Below, piece after piece: positions 37,973-47,152 of a DNA stretch of 64,000 bases (the stretch's first letter is position 1; each line of letters starts with the position of its first letter). Under the pieces are notes generated by a model, which saw only the letters and a program-made list of their open reading frames with translations, ran no database searches and had not been told where the DNA came from. A program made the position numbers and the translations under genes. This stretch comes from an uncultured Hyphomicrobiales bacterium (lineage in GTDB: Bacteria > Pseudomonadota > Alphaproteobacteria > Rhizobiales > Beijerinckiaceae), in NCBI GenBank assembly GCA_903847605.1, contig CAINED010000059.1:172419-236418 (forward strand). Reading direction: 5' to 3'.

Positions 37973-38025
37973 TTCGGATTCCGAATAATTTTTCGTATTA
38001 CGAAATAAGATCTGGATTTTGTCAA
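37973..38025 (-). promoter_or_regulatory. Promoter and tandem IclR-type operators
   Basis: Two 13-bp palindromes fit TTCGnATTnCGAA exactly: TTCGGATTCCGAA (37973-37985) and TTCGTATTACGAA (37992-38004). The second extends to 7-bp arms, TTTCGTA/TACGAAA. Their centres are 19 bp apart, close to two helical turns. On the minus strand a TTGACA -35 box lies at 38025-38020 and TAATAC at 38000-37995 could be the -10. Site 2 overlaps the -10 and site 1 lies between the start site and the ATG, which suits repression. The iclR product is the natural candidate binder. Confidence 0.75.
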
Positions 38026-38465
38026 GGTGGGCATGGGTTCTTTTTCTTCGAGCACGGCGGGTCGAGTAGTCCAGTTATCCGGCGTGCGGGCGAGCAATTC
38101 CCGGGTCATGGTCCGCGTCACAAATGCCTTGTTCGCGTGCTGCCAAAGCCAGAATCGCAAGTCGGCTATGTCGTGGTGAAGCAGGACGAGAGTGACGAGG
38201 GCACACGTTATGAAAAGGTGTCACGACTGAATTTGCAGCCCGTCGCGCGGGTGGAACTTCTATCTGCGAGCGCCGTCAACGCCGTCGCGTCGCATCTTCT
38301 CGAACAGCAATTGCTGAGCAGGCCAGCCGATATAGCGAAAATCTTTCTGGATGGGACAGCGGACTGGCAGGAGCGAGAAGTAGTATGAGGGTGTTGGCCA
38401 ACTCCGGCTCGCTTGCGCTTTAACCATCGACCGATCCAGTTACTATTCCAAAATCCGGCTTTGCG
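38026..38465. other. Intergenic stretch without a convincing gene
   Basis: About 440 bp between the iclR promoter and the gene at 38466. A short plus-strand frame (GTG 38137 to 38388, 83 codons) is open but has no ribosome site or recognisable pattern. I see no RNA gene or repeat. GC content varies, and the region may be a decayed remnant. Confidence 0.4.
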
Positions 38466-38828
38466 TTATTGGCGCTCGCTCGCGAATAACACTGCGCCGG
38501 GCATGACATCGGCCCAAGGAATCAGCTGGCGAAATACTTTGGCTTGCGCCGCCGGATTGTCGGTTGTCCGGCGTGCGGCTTCCAGCGCGTCGGCGATGCG
38601 CCATGTGTCGATGCCGGAGAGTTCGCAGATTACGGCGAGATCGTCGAGCATGTGGTCGTGATCATAGGCGATGGAGAGCCTGTCTTCGCCGAGATGTTTG
38701 CGGCGACCGTCGCCCGGGCCCGCGTAACCCGCGAGCCATGTCCGCGTGGGCTTTTCCGAGTGCCCGGCGCGGTCCATCGCACGCACGAATGCACTGATCG
38801 AGACGTTGTGGCCTTCGCCGTTGGTCAA
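38466..38828 (-). CDS. Hypothetical protein downstream of a PrpD-family gene
   Basis: A 120-residue protein starts at TTG 38828, preceded by AAGGAAA at 38835-38841. It reads NGEGHNVSISAFVRAMDRAG, then YDHDHMLDDLAVICELSGID and ends in ADVMPGAVLFASERQ. The amino-acid usage looks like a real, soluble, mostly helical protein. I cannot name a family. It lies about 100 bp after the PrpD-family gene on the same strand. The open frame runs up to 38903 but that start is also TTG, without support. Confidence 0.5.
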   Translation of the reverse strand: MTNGEGHNVSISAFVRAMDRAGHSEKPTRTWLAGYAGPGDGRRKHLGEDRLSIAYDHDHMLDDLAVICELSGIDTWRIADALEAARRTTDNPAAQAKVFRQLIPWADVMPGAVLFASERQ

Positions 38829-38926
38829 TGTCCGTTTCCTTTTCACACCTGTCTTTGGCCATGTATGGCGGCTTGCAGGCGTGGCGGGAATGCAATGGAT
38901 CAATCCGGGTCTTCAGCGCCTCGCTC

Positions 38927-40294
38927 TCAGCGCGCAGTTTTTGGCGAGCCGCCGATCGCCGCTGCAATCTCTGCTTGGGTTTGCAGTCTCGAAAAAAGTC
39001 TCAGCCTGTCAAACCACGCGGCTGCATTCGTTTCGCCAACGAGAGGCGTGGCGCATATGAGAAATTTCCGCCTGATATCGTCAAGGCCGAGGGGGCGTGC
39101 GGGGTGTCCGATGATGAATTCCGTGTGCTTCTCATAGCGCTTGCCGCCGGCAAGCACGAGGATGCGCGAAGGCGTCGCCTGCGGCCATCGCGACGAAAAC
39201 GGAATACTCGAATGCACGTCCACTTGTTGCGCCAGCGCGCGCACATCCGGATCGTGCAGCGTCGCGTGCAGGCTGCCGGGTCCGAACTCGCCGCGCAAAA
39301 GGGCATGGGCCGTGAGGAAGGGCAGGGAATGATCGGCGGTTTCGATATTCGGCGGCGACCATTTTGCGGCGTTGTCGGCGGTATAGCGGATCGCGAAATC
39401 GTAGATTTCGACGACGACCTTCTCGATGGGCGCGCCGCCGATTTCCTTGTGCAAGGCAATGCACGCCTCGAGCGGCCCTTGTGCATGATAGATCGCGGGA
39501 TAAAATTTCAGATGGCTGTCGCCGGTGCGGTCGCGCGCTGCGTCGAGTTCGAGATCGAGCGGGCCGGATATCAGGCGCTCGAAACCGAATTCGCCTGAGA
39601 ATGCAGGGTCCGGACCCTGCACGCCGCGTTGCGCAAGGCGCGCATGAAACAGGCAATCGCGAACCGCAGTCGCCGAGGCGAGCGCTTTCCATGCCGATAC
39701 ACGGCCGGTGCGCGCGAGCAGCATGTTACGTGACACGACGGTCATCGCGACGGCATTGGCGATCTGCGCCTCGTCGAGACCGAGCACGTCCGAGATGGCT
39801 GCTGTCGCGGCGATGCCGACATAGGTGGAAGGATCCCAGCCGCGCGAAATCGCGCTGGCGGCATCGCAGAGATCGAGCATGAGATGCGTGCCGGTCGCAA
39901 TGGCGCGTAAAATGTCGATCCCCGGCCTGCCCGCGTCTTCGCCCGCAGCGAGGACAGCGCCGATGAAATCGCTGGGATGGCCGCCGTTGCGCCCGATATA
40001 CGTGTCGTTCCAGTCGAGCTTGCGGATGAGCCATGAATTGCAGAAGGCGGCGTCGTCGCTCGACGCGCGGCCTCCGCCGACGAGCGTCGACGTGTCCCGT
40101 CCGTCCGGCGCGGCGAATGTGTGGAGCAGTCTCTGGCTATCCTCTTCCGTCCGCGCCAGCGCAGCGCAAGCCATGGCGTCGATGAGGCGAATGGTCAGAG
40201 CCTCGACCTGCGTCTCATTCAGCGCCATCTGCCGCTTCGCCTGAACGAATCCGGCAATGCGGCGCAGAAGCGGATCCTCAGGCAGAGCGGTCAT
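38927..40294 (-). CDS. MmgE/PrpD family protein
   Basis: The 455-residue protein shows the family pattern: LTIRLIDAMACAALARTEED, FCNSWLIRKLDWNDTYIGRN (the conserved D-N-D-segment near residue 100), then GGHPSDFIGAVLAAGEDAGR. LKFYPAIYHAQGPLEACIAL lies further on. Family members include 2-methylcitrate dehydratase and cis-aconitate decarboxylase. The start may be ATG 40294 or GTG 40312; neither has a clear ribosome site. The upstream 250 bp to the next gene show no further feature. Confidence 0.88.
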   Translation of the reverse strand: MTALPEDPLLRRIAGFVQAKRQMALNETQVEALTIRLIDAMACAALARTEEDSQRLLHTFAAPDGRDTSTLVGGGRASSDDAAFCNSWLIRKLDWNDTYIGRNGGHPSDFIGAVLAAGEDAGRPGIDILRAIATGTHLMLDLCDAASAISRGWDPSTYVGIAATAAISDVLGLDEAQIANAVAMTVVSRNMLLARTGRVSAWKALASATAVRDCLFHARLAQRGVQGPDPAFSGEFGFERLISGPLDLELDAARDRTGDSHLKFYPAIYHAQGPLEACIALHKEIGGAPIEKVVVEIYDFAIRYTADNAAKWSPPNIETADHSLPFLTAHALLRGEFGPGSLHATLHDPDVRALAQQVDVHSSIPFSSRWPQATPSRILVLAGGKRYEKHTEFIIGHPARPLGLDDIRRKFLICATPLVGETNAAAWFDRLRLFSRLQTQAEIAAAIGGSPKTAR

Positions 40295-40552
40295 GAGCGA
40301 AGCTGTCGTCACGTTTACGGGGATGGGCCATCAAGACACTTGCGTGATTTTACTTAAACCGAGCAGGCAATTGAGATAGTTCCGGTTTCGCGCGTGACGG
40401 TAGCCTTGGCAAGTCCCTTTGCTACTTGCCGAACTCATCGTCATAAAATTTGTCTGAGCGCGGCGAACGGAAAAAAGTCGAAGCAAAGGCGGGAAACCCG
40501 GCAAAACTTTCAACGGTGCGACGCAGGTTGCCGGGATTCGCGTCTGGTTCGC

Positions 40553-41107
40553 TTACGCAGCCTGGGACTTCCGCCCCCACCAGCCGATGGCGAGCAGGAG
40601 CACAGTCGCGGCCGCCAGTGCGATGAGTGTCGTGTCCGGCAGGTAAAAGGTGCGATAGACCTCCCAGCCAAGTCGGCGCAAGACTTCCGAAACGTCGGTA
40701 TAGACGCCGATCAGATGGCCCCCGAGCGTGCCGGTGATCCCCAGCAAGCCCGCACCGATCAATGCGAGACCTGCCATCACAAAGCGCATGAGGCCATGCC
40801 AGACGGCCTCGCCGTGCAGCCAGCGCGTTATCATCATCAGCGTCCAGTAGGCGAGCGTCCAGGCCGCGAGCAGCGCATGGTTGCGCCCGAGCGGCGAAGA
40901 CGACACGGCTTCCCACGGCCAGACCATGAGGCCGACGGCAAAGGCTGCCGCGCCCGACAGAAAACCAAGGAACAGAAGCGGCGTCAGCGCGCGGTCGATC
41001 GACAGCGCTAGCGCGCTGGACGAGAATGCGCGGATGAGAATGGCGAGCGCCGCCGTCATCCAGAGCGCCATCGGAAAGTGTACGAGTACGACGTGATATG
41101 CAGCCAT
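40553..41107 (-). CDS. DUF2231-like membrane protein
   Basis: The 184-residue protein has four predicted membrane spans, with AYHVVLVHFPMALWMTAALA at the N-terminus, LFLGFLSGAAAFAVGLMVWP, and a GTLGGHLIGVYTDV segment. HFP and GGHL are recurrent in DUF2231 proteins, and His in these positions could ligate haem (inference). It begins 2 bp after the stop of the haem-binding protein gene, so the two are probably a functional pair in electron transfer at the membrane. Confidence 0.8.
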   Translation of the reverse strand: MAAYHVVLVHFPMALWMTAALAILIRAFSSSALALSIDRALTPLLFLGFLSGAAAFAVGLMVWPWEAVSSSPLGRNHALLAAWTLAYWTLMMITRWLHGEAVWHGLMRFVMAGLALIGAGLLGITGTLGGHLIGVYTDVSEVLRRLGWEVYRTFYLPDTTLIALAAATVLLLAIGWWGRKSQAA

Positions 41108-41109
41108 GG

Positions 41110-42534
41110 TCAGGCGCTCCGCTTGCGAGAGGACAGCATGTTGAGGGCGATGCCGAAAGCTGCGATCAGGAGCACGCCACCGAACATCGTGAACAGCCAC
41201 TGGCGGCGGATCGCGTAGTTGAATTCGACTTCGATGCCGTAATTCGCAAGTTGCGCCTCACTATGGCGGTGTTTGACGGGGACGCCGGCTTTGACCTGCG
41301 CCGCGCCTGCGTGTTTCGTGCTGTTAAGCAAGGCCCAGTTGACCTGACCGGGATAGAAAAGCGTCACGGTTCGCCACGGCTGTTCCCAGTTCGGCGTCTC
41401 GCCATTGAAGCGAACGGCTTCGAGTTCAGCCTGGCGCCCGAGCCCGAGGCTGACAGGGAGCGTCACCATGTGCCAGCGCCCGCCCGTGGCCTGCCGATGG
41501 ATGGCGAAGGCGGCCTGATAGACGCCGCGATCGCGAAAGATTTTGTCGTCGGTTGGATTGCCGGTATCCATCTTGCGCTGCAGGGTGACGTCCCAGAAAC
41601 CGTTGTCCCACCGGCTCTTTCCGGCAACCTTGATGTCGCCGCGCGAGCCGTCGCTCATGGCGAGAGACCGGCGGGGCAGGGTGTCCCCCTCTATCCATCC
41701 GGCATTGGGATCGAAGGGCTTGGCCTGATCGACACGCAGAAAATAGGTGTCGTCCTGACCGATCTTGCCGGCGATAATGTCTTCCCAGCGCAACGCTGCG
41801 CGTCCAGCTTTTGCGGAGTCGAACATGAAGCGCGGTTGCTGCTTCCCGCCGTCCCAGTTCGTGGCATAGGGGCTCTTGCCGCTGTCGCTCAGGCGTCCCT
41901 CTGCGACATGTTGATCGTCGGCGAGACCGATGGGATTCGAGCGATTGGCGCGCCAGTGCCAGAGATCGAGAAAGTAGCCCGCAGCGCGCAAGGCCTTTTG
42001 CTCGTCCTCGGGAGCAAGGTCGGCCCAGTTTTCGAGGCTCTTGCGCGTGGACGGCAGGTATTTGGTGGGTTCGTCGAGTTTCAGCTTGCCGCCGAGATAA
42101 GGGTGAGCCGCGACCTCCTTGCCGCTGACCTCATCGGTGAAACCGGCAAGCCTGCGTCCTACCGTGACATAACCCCCGTAACGTCCGAAGTCCGGAACGC
42201 TGCCGTCGTCCACCATCATGGACACGCGGTCTTCGTGCAGCCCGTCCGGCTGAGAGCCGGGCACAGCCGAGCCGCGCACCACCCATTTGCCGCCTTCGAA
42301 TTTCAGCACATCGTGAAAGATACCGGGATTGGGCGAAGGCCAGCGATAGCGAAAGAAAATATCACTGCCGTTGTAGGCCGCCTTTACCTGCAAAGGCGCG
42401 GTCAATTGCTTTGGGATGGCAATTTGTTTGGCGGGATCGTCGCGCACGACGCCAGTGCCTTGCGTGAACCACGACAGCGCAAGCGCCGCACCGAATATGC
42501 CCGTGGCTGCCAGCAGCCCGGTTTCTCTATTCAT
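41110..42534 (-). CDS. Ethylbenzene-dehydrogenase-related haem-binding protein with membrane anchors
   Basis: The 474-residue protein has an N-terminal membrane or signal segment (GLLAATGIFGAALALSWFTQ) and a large exported domain. That domain shows APLQVKAAYNGSDIFFRYRW, DRVSMMVDDGSVPDFGRYGG and DLWHWRANRSNPIGLADDQH. A C-terminal anchor follows (QWLFTMFGGVLLIAAFGIAL). The domain resembles the gamma (haem b) subunit of ethylbenzene dehydrogenase/DMSO reductase type II enzymes. No molybdenum or iron-sulfur subunit is nearby. GAGAGG precedes the ATG at 42534. Confidence 0.83.
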   Translation of the reverse strand: MNRETGLLAATGIFGAALALSWFTQGTGVVRDDPAKQIAIPKQLTAPLQVKAAYNGSDIFFRYRWPSPNPGIFHDVLKFEGGKWVVRGSAVPGSQPDGLHEDRVSMMVDDGSVPDFGRYGGYVTVGRRLAGFTDEVSGKEVAAHPYLGGKLKLDEPTKYLPSTRKSLENWADLAPEDEQKALRAAGYFLDLWHWRANRSNPIGLADDQHVAEGRLSDSGKSPYATNWDGGKQQPRFMFDSAKAGRAALRWEDIIAGKIGQDDTYFLRVDQAKPFDPNAGWIEGDTLPRRSLAMSDGSRGDIKVAGKSRWDNGFWDVTLQRKMDTGNPTDDKIFRDRGVYQAAFAIHRQATGGRWHMVTLPVSLGLGRQAELEAVRFNGETPNWEQPWRTVTLFYPGQVNWALLNSTKHAGAAQVKAGVPVKHRHSEAQLANYGIEVEFNYAIRRQWLFTMFGGVLLIAAFGIALNMLSSRKRSA

Positions 42535-42684
42535 AATGCCTCTCCATTTTTGCGCGATCTTGCAATCCTGAAATCCCATCAACAGATGAATTATGACTGC
42601 CGGCTGATATTGCGGCATTGATAGAGAACAACTTGCGCTGGGATATTTTCGGCGAGAAAGTGCCGTGAATCATGGAGGAAATGA

Positions 42685-43419
42685 ATGGAGGACGCATTCC
42701 GCCGCGCGCTCTTGCCGAGTGAAGACGAAATTCGGGCGATGCCGCTCGGCGCCAACACGAAATTCGCAGCCGAACTGATCGGTAACGCGAATGCACGAGC
42801 GCTCGACATTGGCTGTGGCGAGGGAAAGTTTACGCGCGGATTGAAGGCGCTTTGCAAGGAAGTCGCCGGCGTGGATATCAAGGAGCGCAGCATCGACAAG
42901 GCGAAGGCCGCCGCGCAGGCGGAGGGGCTCGATGTGGATTTTCGCATCGCGAGCGGGCAGGACTTGCCCTGGAGCGACGGGCATTTCGATGTCGTCGTAT
43001 TCTCGAATTCGTTGCATCATATGCCCGATACAGCCGCTGCGTTAAAGGAAGCGGGCAGGGTGCTGAAATCGGGCGGGCTGCTCTATGTGATGGAGCCCGT
43101 AGCATCCGGCAATTATCATGAGGCGACAAAACTCGTGAACGACGAGACTGAGGTGCGCACGGATGCGTTGCACGCGTTGCGCAAGCTCGCCGGCAATTGT
43201 TTCGAACACGCGCGCGAGATCATGTATCGCTCGACGCGAAGTTTTGAAAATTTCGATGAATGGAAGGCGGACCAGATCGACCGCGATGAGAAGCGCCGGG
43301 CGAAGTTCGATGCTGATCCAAAGAAGGTGCGCTCGACCTTCGAGGGCCACGCGCGCAAGGAAGACGGCAAGCTCGTCTTCGATCAGGTTTTTCGCGTGGA
43401 TTTGCTGCGCAAATTTTGA
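42685..43419 (+). CDS. Class I SAM-dependent methyltransferase
   Basis: The 244-residue cytoplasmic enzyme has motif I ALDIGCGEGKFTRGL, a post-I acidic VDIKERSID, motif II SDGHFDVVVFSNSLHHMPDT and motif III LKSGGLLYVMEPVASGN. The fold is complete; the substrate could be a small molecule or quinone. It is divergent from the haem-binding protein gene, 150 bp away, and the two may share a control region. It converges with the fourth tctC-type gene. Confidence 0.92.
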   Translation: MEDAFRRALLPSEDEIRAMPLGANTKFAAELIGNANARALDIGCGEGKFTRGLKALCKEVAGVDIKERSIDKAKAAAQAEGLDVDFRIASGQDLPWSDGHFDVVVFSNSLHHMPDTAAALKEAGRVLKSGGLLYVMEPVASGNYHEATKLVNDETEVRTDALHALRKLAGNCFEHAREIMYRSTRSFENFDEWKADQIDRDEKRRAKFDADPKKVRSTFEGHARKEDGKLVFDQVFRVDLLRKF

Positions 43420-43446
43420 ACGTGTTCGCCAGAAATGCTGCGAAGT

Positions 43447-44469
43447 CTATTCGCGGCCTAGCGCCGCCGCCTTTTGCGCAAGCTCGGGCGAAATCGCCAA
43501 CACAGTTGCAATGAGCTTCTGCAAGCCTGCGCCCGACAGCGGTTCGAATGTCAGTTTCTTGGCGGCCAGTTCCTCTGCAAGCATCTTGTCTGCCAGCAAG
43601 GAGTCGAATGCGCGGCGAAGGATTGCGGCCGTATCGGCGGGAAGGCCGGGCGGCCCCAGCACGGAACGCCCGATTTCCGCCGGAGACGCAAACAGCGCGA
43701 GCATCTGTTTGTCGTCAGGGGTGCTGCCGAATTCGGTCATGGCGGGAACGTCGGGCAAGGCTGGATGACGCTCCATCGCATATTGCACGAGGACCGAGAC
43801 CCGCCGCTCGCGTATCCAGTTCGCCTTGTTGAACAGCAGTCCGTCTATAGTGGCGTGCGTGCCCTGCGTCTCGCCGCGTTCCATGGCCAGTCCGCCGCCT
43901 GTAATTCCCGGATATCCTGTCACCAACTTGAATTTCGTTCCAGCAATACGGTTCAGCAGCAGCGGCATCGAATGCGACGTCGAACCAGCGCTTGTAGCCG
44001 CCAATGTTATTTCGCGCGTCATAGCGTCGCTTATGGATTTAACGGGTGCGTTGTGCCAGGCGACGCTGACTTCCACATTTTTCGCTATGCGTCCGAGCCA
44101 TGTGAATTGACGCATGTCGAAACGCACGCTCTTGTCGCCGAGCGCCTGGGCCAACGCCATCTGCTGACCGATCATGCCGATGGCTGTGCCATCCTTCGCT
44201 GCGACCGCGTAAAGATAATTCGCTGCGACCGCGCTGCCGGCGCCTGGCATGTTGCGCGGCACGATAGTCGGCGCGCCGGGAATGTGACGCGACAGAATGC
44301 TTGCGATAATGCGTGCATAAATATCGTAGCCGCCGCCGGGATTGTAACCGATGACCATCGATATCTGCTTGCCCGCGAAATAGTCTTCTCCCCTCGCGGG
44401 CAAGGGCGCTGCCAGCAGCACGCATCCGATGCAGAGCGTCATGCAGGCAGGGCCGGGTCCTATCAACAT
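43447..44469 (-). CDS. TctC/Bug-family solute-binding protein, divergent (fourth copy)
   Basis: The 340-residue protein has a Sec leader (LCIGCVLLAAPLPARGEDYF). Then ISMVIGYNPGGGYDIYARII and TIVPRNMPGAGSAVAANYLY show the Bug-type ligand loops. It is more divergent than the other three copies in the window; the usual PxxGG loop reads NPGGG. The start at 44469 may be replaced by ATG 44442. It lies 69 bp downstream of a zinc alcohol dehydrogenase on the same strand. Confidence 0.87.
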   Translation of the reverse strand: MLIGPGPACMTLCIGCVLLAAPLPARGEDYFAGKQISMVIGYNPGGGYDIYARIIASILSRHIPGAPTIVPRNMPGAGSAVAANYLYAVAAKDGTAIGMIGQQMALAQALGDKSVRFDMRQFTWLGRIAKNVEVSVAWHNAPVKSISDAMTREITLAATSAGSTSHSMPLLLNRIAGTKFKLVTGYPGITGGGLAMERGETQGTHATIDGLLFNKANWIRERRVSVLVQYAMERHPALPDVPAMTEFGSTPDDKQMLALFASPAEIGRSVLGPPGLPADTAAILRRAFDSLLADKMLAEELAAKKLTFEPLSGAGLQKLIATVLAISPELAQKAAALGRE

Positions 44470-44537
44470 GTTGCCCTCGCGAAGGCGGCGCCAAGGGGCG
44501 CGACCTCCATTGGATCGAACTTCGTCGCGTCAGGTCG

Positions 44538-45653
44538 TTAAAGCCACGGCATCAGCGAAGCGTGGATCACATCTTTCACGCCGCCTTCTTTCGCGCCGAC
44601 CGATTTGATCGCCTTGTCCACGTAGTTGAGGCCGAAGCGGTGCGTTGTAATGAGATCGAGGTCGAAGCGCTTGGACGCCAGTTGTTCCAATGCGAGTTCG
44701 CAGGCCTTGAACGAATGGCCGCGCGCCGAATGCATGGTGATGTATTTCGTCGTCATCTTGCCGATCGGGAAGTTCGGGAAGTCGGGCATCTCGCCCTGCA
44801 CGACGATGCGGCCAGCCTTGCGCTTCAAGGCCTCGATGCCGAGCATGATCGGCACCGTGCCCGCGCCGGCGGTGCAGTCGAGCACGACGTCTACGCCGAG
44901 GCCGCCGGTATATTCCATGATCTTCTCGAGCGGGTTCTCGGCGTTCACGTCGATCGTATGGTCCGCGCCGAGCTTCTTCGCCACTTCGAGGCGCGCATGA
45001 TCCTTCCCCGTGCCTGTGATGATGATGTTCTTCGCGCCGGCCTGCTTGCAGATGACCGTCTGCGACAGGCCCTGCTGCCCCGGTCCCTGGATCAGCACCG
45101 TCGAGTTGTAGCTGACGCCGCCTTCGAACAGCGACCATTCGATGCCGTTCGCCATGGGCGTCACGATGCCCGCGAGTTCGGGCGAAACGCCCTTGGGCAC
45201 GTGATGCATCACGGCGTTCCACGGCAGGTACATGTATTGCGCGAAGCCGCCCCACAGGTGAGGCGCGCGCTCGGCCGTGGTGTAGCCGTAACGAATGCCC
45301 TCGGGATTGGTGCGCCAGTCGGTGCCCTCGCAATGGCGGTATTGGCCGGAGTGGCACCACTCGCACTTGCCGCACATCACGTAATGCTCGACGAAGACGA
45401 GATCGCCCTCCTTAAAGCCCTTGCGGCGCGTGAACTCGCGGCCGGCCTTGGCGATATAGCCGATGTTCTCGTGGCCCATGATGACAGGGGCCTTGGACGG
45501 GGGGTTAAAATAGAGCTTTACGTCGGTGCCGCAGATGCCGCCGACTTCGACCTTCAGGAGGGCCGCGTCATCGGCGATGTCGGGCATGGGATATTCGCGC
45601 ACTTCGGTCGTGCCGGGCGCGGTGCGGACAGCGGCGAGAACTTTTTCGGCCAT
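44538..45653 (-). CDS. Zinc-dependent alcohol dehydrogenase (MDR family)
   Basis: The 371-residue enzyme has catalytic-zinc residues in GGICGTDVKLYF and VIMGHENIGYI, and structural-zinc cysteines in CGKCEWCHSGQYRHC. The nucleotide fold has GPGQQGLSQTV and NIIITGTGKDHARLE. It interconverts alcohols and aldehydes or ketones with NAD(P). SD GGAGGAAA at 45659-45666 precedes the ATG. It lies between an amino-acid-type binding protein and a Bug-type protein, and all three read in the same direction. Confidence 0.94.
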   Translation of the reverse strand: MAEKVLAAVRTAPGTTEVREYPMPDIADDAALLKVEVGGICGTDVKLYFNPPSKAPVIMGHENIGYIAKAGREFTRRKGFKEGDLVFVEHYVMCGKCEWCHSGQYRHCEGTDWRTNPEGIRYGYTTAERAPHLWGGFAQYMYLPWNAVMHHVPKGVSPELAGIVTPMANGIEWSLFEGGVSYNSTVLIQGPGQQGLSQTVICKQAGAKNIIITGTGKDHARLEVAKKLGADHTIDVNAENPLEKIMEYTGGLGVDVVLDCTAGAGTVPIMLGIEALKRKAGRIVVQGEMPDFPNFPIGKMTTKYITMHSARGHSFKACELALEQLASKRFDLDLITTHRFGLNYVDKAIKSVGAKEGGVKDVIHASLMPWL

Positions 45654-45733
45654 GAGCTTTCCTCCTGATGGGATGATTTGATTGTGGTGTCGCCGTAAAG
45701 GCTGGCGCGGGACCGGTCAAGGCTGCCAAGCAG

Positions 45734-45758
45734 AAGCGCCGGGGCGAGCCCGGCGCTT
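45734..45758 (-). terminator. Terminator-like hairpin after the substrate-binding protein gene
   Basis: AAGCGCCGGG (45734-45743) pairs perfectly with CCCGGCGCTT (45749-45758) around a 5-nt loop. It lies 35 bp after the 45793 stop codon. The following minus-strand bases are only moderately T-rich. Confidence 0.55.
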
Positions 45759-45792
45759 TGGTCATTTGAAAGGCTATCGCTCAGTCGGCCAA

Positions 45793-46938
45793 TCAGTCCG
45801 CCCTGGCCCATTTGCCGTCCTTCACCGTCACCATGATGACGGCGCGATTGTCGAGGCCGGAATGGTCCGATGGCGTGAAATTGTAATAGCCGTTCGCGCC
45901 GACGATTTCCTTCTCGCTCTCGATGGCCTTGAGGATGGCGGCGCGGAATTCCGGCGTGCCGGGTTTGGCGCCGCCCTTGAGGGCGATGGGAATGACGCGC
46001 TCCATCACTTTCCATGCGTCATAGGCGTTCGGCGCGAACTGGTTGCGCGTGTTGGGCCCGAACTTGTCCTCGTACATTTTGACGAAGCGCGCGGCCTCGT
46101 CCTGCATGGGCTTGTCGGTTATGGCTTCCGGGAACATGGCAGGGCTGGTCGAGGCGAAGAGGCCTTCGGCCGACTTGCCGGCGACGCGGATCATGTCGTT
46201 TGAGACCGCGCCAGCCGTCTGGTAGATCAGGCCCTTGTAGCCGCGCTCGCGCAGGGCGATCTGCGGCAGCGCCGCGCCGGTGCCGGAGGCGGCGATCAGC
46301 ACCGCGTCGGGATTGGCGGCGATGACCTTCAGAACCTGGCCGGTCACGGAGGAATCCGCGCGGCCGTAGCGCTCGTCGGTGATCATCTTGATGCCCAGCG
46401 GCTCGCCGAAGCGCTTGTACATGGCGACCCAGAGGTCGCCCCAGGAATCGGAAAAGCCGATCATGGCGATGGTCTTCACGCCGCGCTTCTGCATATGCGC
46501 GAATTTCGGCGTCGAGAGCAGGGGCGGCATTTGCAGCGTCGTGAAGGTCATCTTCATGCGATCTGGCGGCAGGGCCACCGGCGCAACGGCGATGTGCGGC
46601 ACGCCGGCTTCCAGCGCCACATTGGCGATCGAGGTCGAAGTCGGTGTGATCGAGGAGCCGATGACAATGTCGGCCTTCTCCTCGGTAACGAAGCGCCGGG
46701 CGTTGGTCGTGGCGCGGCCGGCGTCGCCGGCGTCGTCGAGGATGATGACGTTGAGCTTCTGCCCACCGATTTCCTTCGGTAGCAGGGAAATCATGTTGGA
46801 CGCGGGCACGCCGAGCGCTGCCGCTGGCCCCGTCTGCGAGAGCGAAACGCCGACCGTTACCTGCGCTAAGGCCGCGCCGGAGGCGAGGCCGGCAGCTGCG
46901 ATGATGGCGATGGCGGAAATACCTGTCTTGAGCTTCAT
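45793..46938 (-). CDS. Branched-chain-amino-acid-type ABC substrate-binding protein
   Basis: The 381-residue periplasmic protein has a Sec signal (ISAIAIIAAAGLASGAALAQ), then VTVGVSLSQTGPAAALGVPA. The type I periplasmic-binding fold continues in NVIILDDAGDAGRATTNARR and IVIGSSITPTSTSIANVALE. The ligand may be an amino acid or an aromatic acid. The permease and ATPase genes are absent here, so this orphan receptor probably works with a transporter elsewhere. Confidence 0.93.
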   Translation of the reverse strand: MKLKTGISAIAIIAAAGLASGAALAQVTVGVSLSQTGPAAALGVPASNMISLLPKEIGGQKLNVIILDDAGDAGRATTNARRFVTEEKADIVIGSSITPTSTSIANVALEAGVPHIAVAPVALPPDRMKMTFTTLQMPPLLSTPKFAHMQKRGVKTIAMIGFSDSWGDLWVAMYKRFGEPLGIKMITDERYGRADSSVTGQVLKVIAANPDAVLIAASGTGAALPQIALRERGYKGLIYQTAGAVSNDMIRVAGKSAEGLFASTSPAMFPEAITDKPMQDEAARFVKMYEDKFGPNTRNQFAPNAYDAWKVMERVIPIALKGGAKPGTPEFRAAILKAIESEKEIVGANGYYNFTPSDHSGLDNRAVIMVTVKDGKWARAD

Positions 46939-47152
46939 GCCCGAACTCCCTCAAATCCCTCTGCCGCGAAGCTTTCGCGGGAAGGGGAGATTGCCGGGAG
47001 GCGAAGAGGTTAGCAAGCGGACAAAAGGATAGGGGCGCGATTGCGCGCCGATTTGCCGCCTCGGTCCCTGGGGCTTGCGCTCATCCGCGGCCCGATGAAG
47101 CCGCAAACTTCTTGCCTTGTTAGAAGGACGCCTCAAGGCGCGCCTGGGGGAC

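Noticed and set aside
38137..38388. An 83-codon plus-strand gene
   Set aside because: It has a GTG start, no ribosome site and no pattern; it is kept only as a possible remnant in the intergenic entry.
41098..42621. A 507-codon plus-strand frame
   Set aside because: It is the antisense shadow of the haem-binding protein gene; it shows no protein motif, whereas the minus-strand product has anchors and family segments.
44562..45668. A 368-codon plus-strand frame
   Set aside because: It is antisense to the zinc alcohol dehydrogenase, whose zinc-binding cysteines and cofactor loop are clear.
46939..47152. Regulatory RNA or riboswitch between the binding-protein and RHH genes
   Set aside because: Small GC hairpins such as CCGCGAAGCTTTCGCGG are present, but there is no recognisable conserved RNA core.
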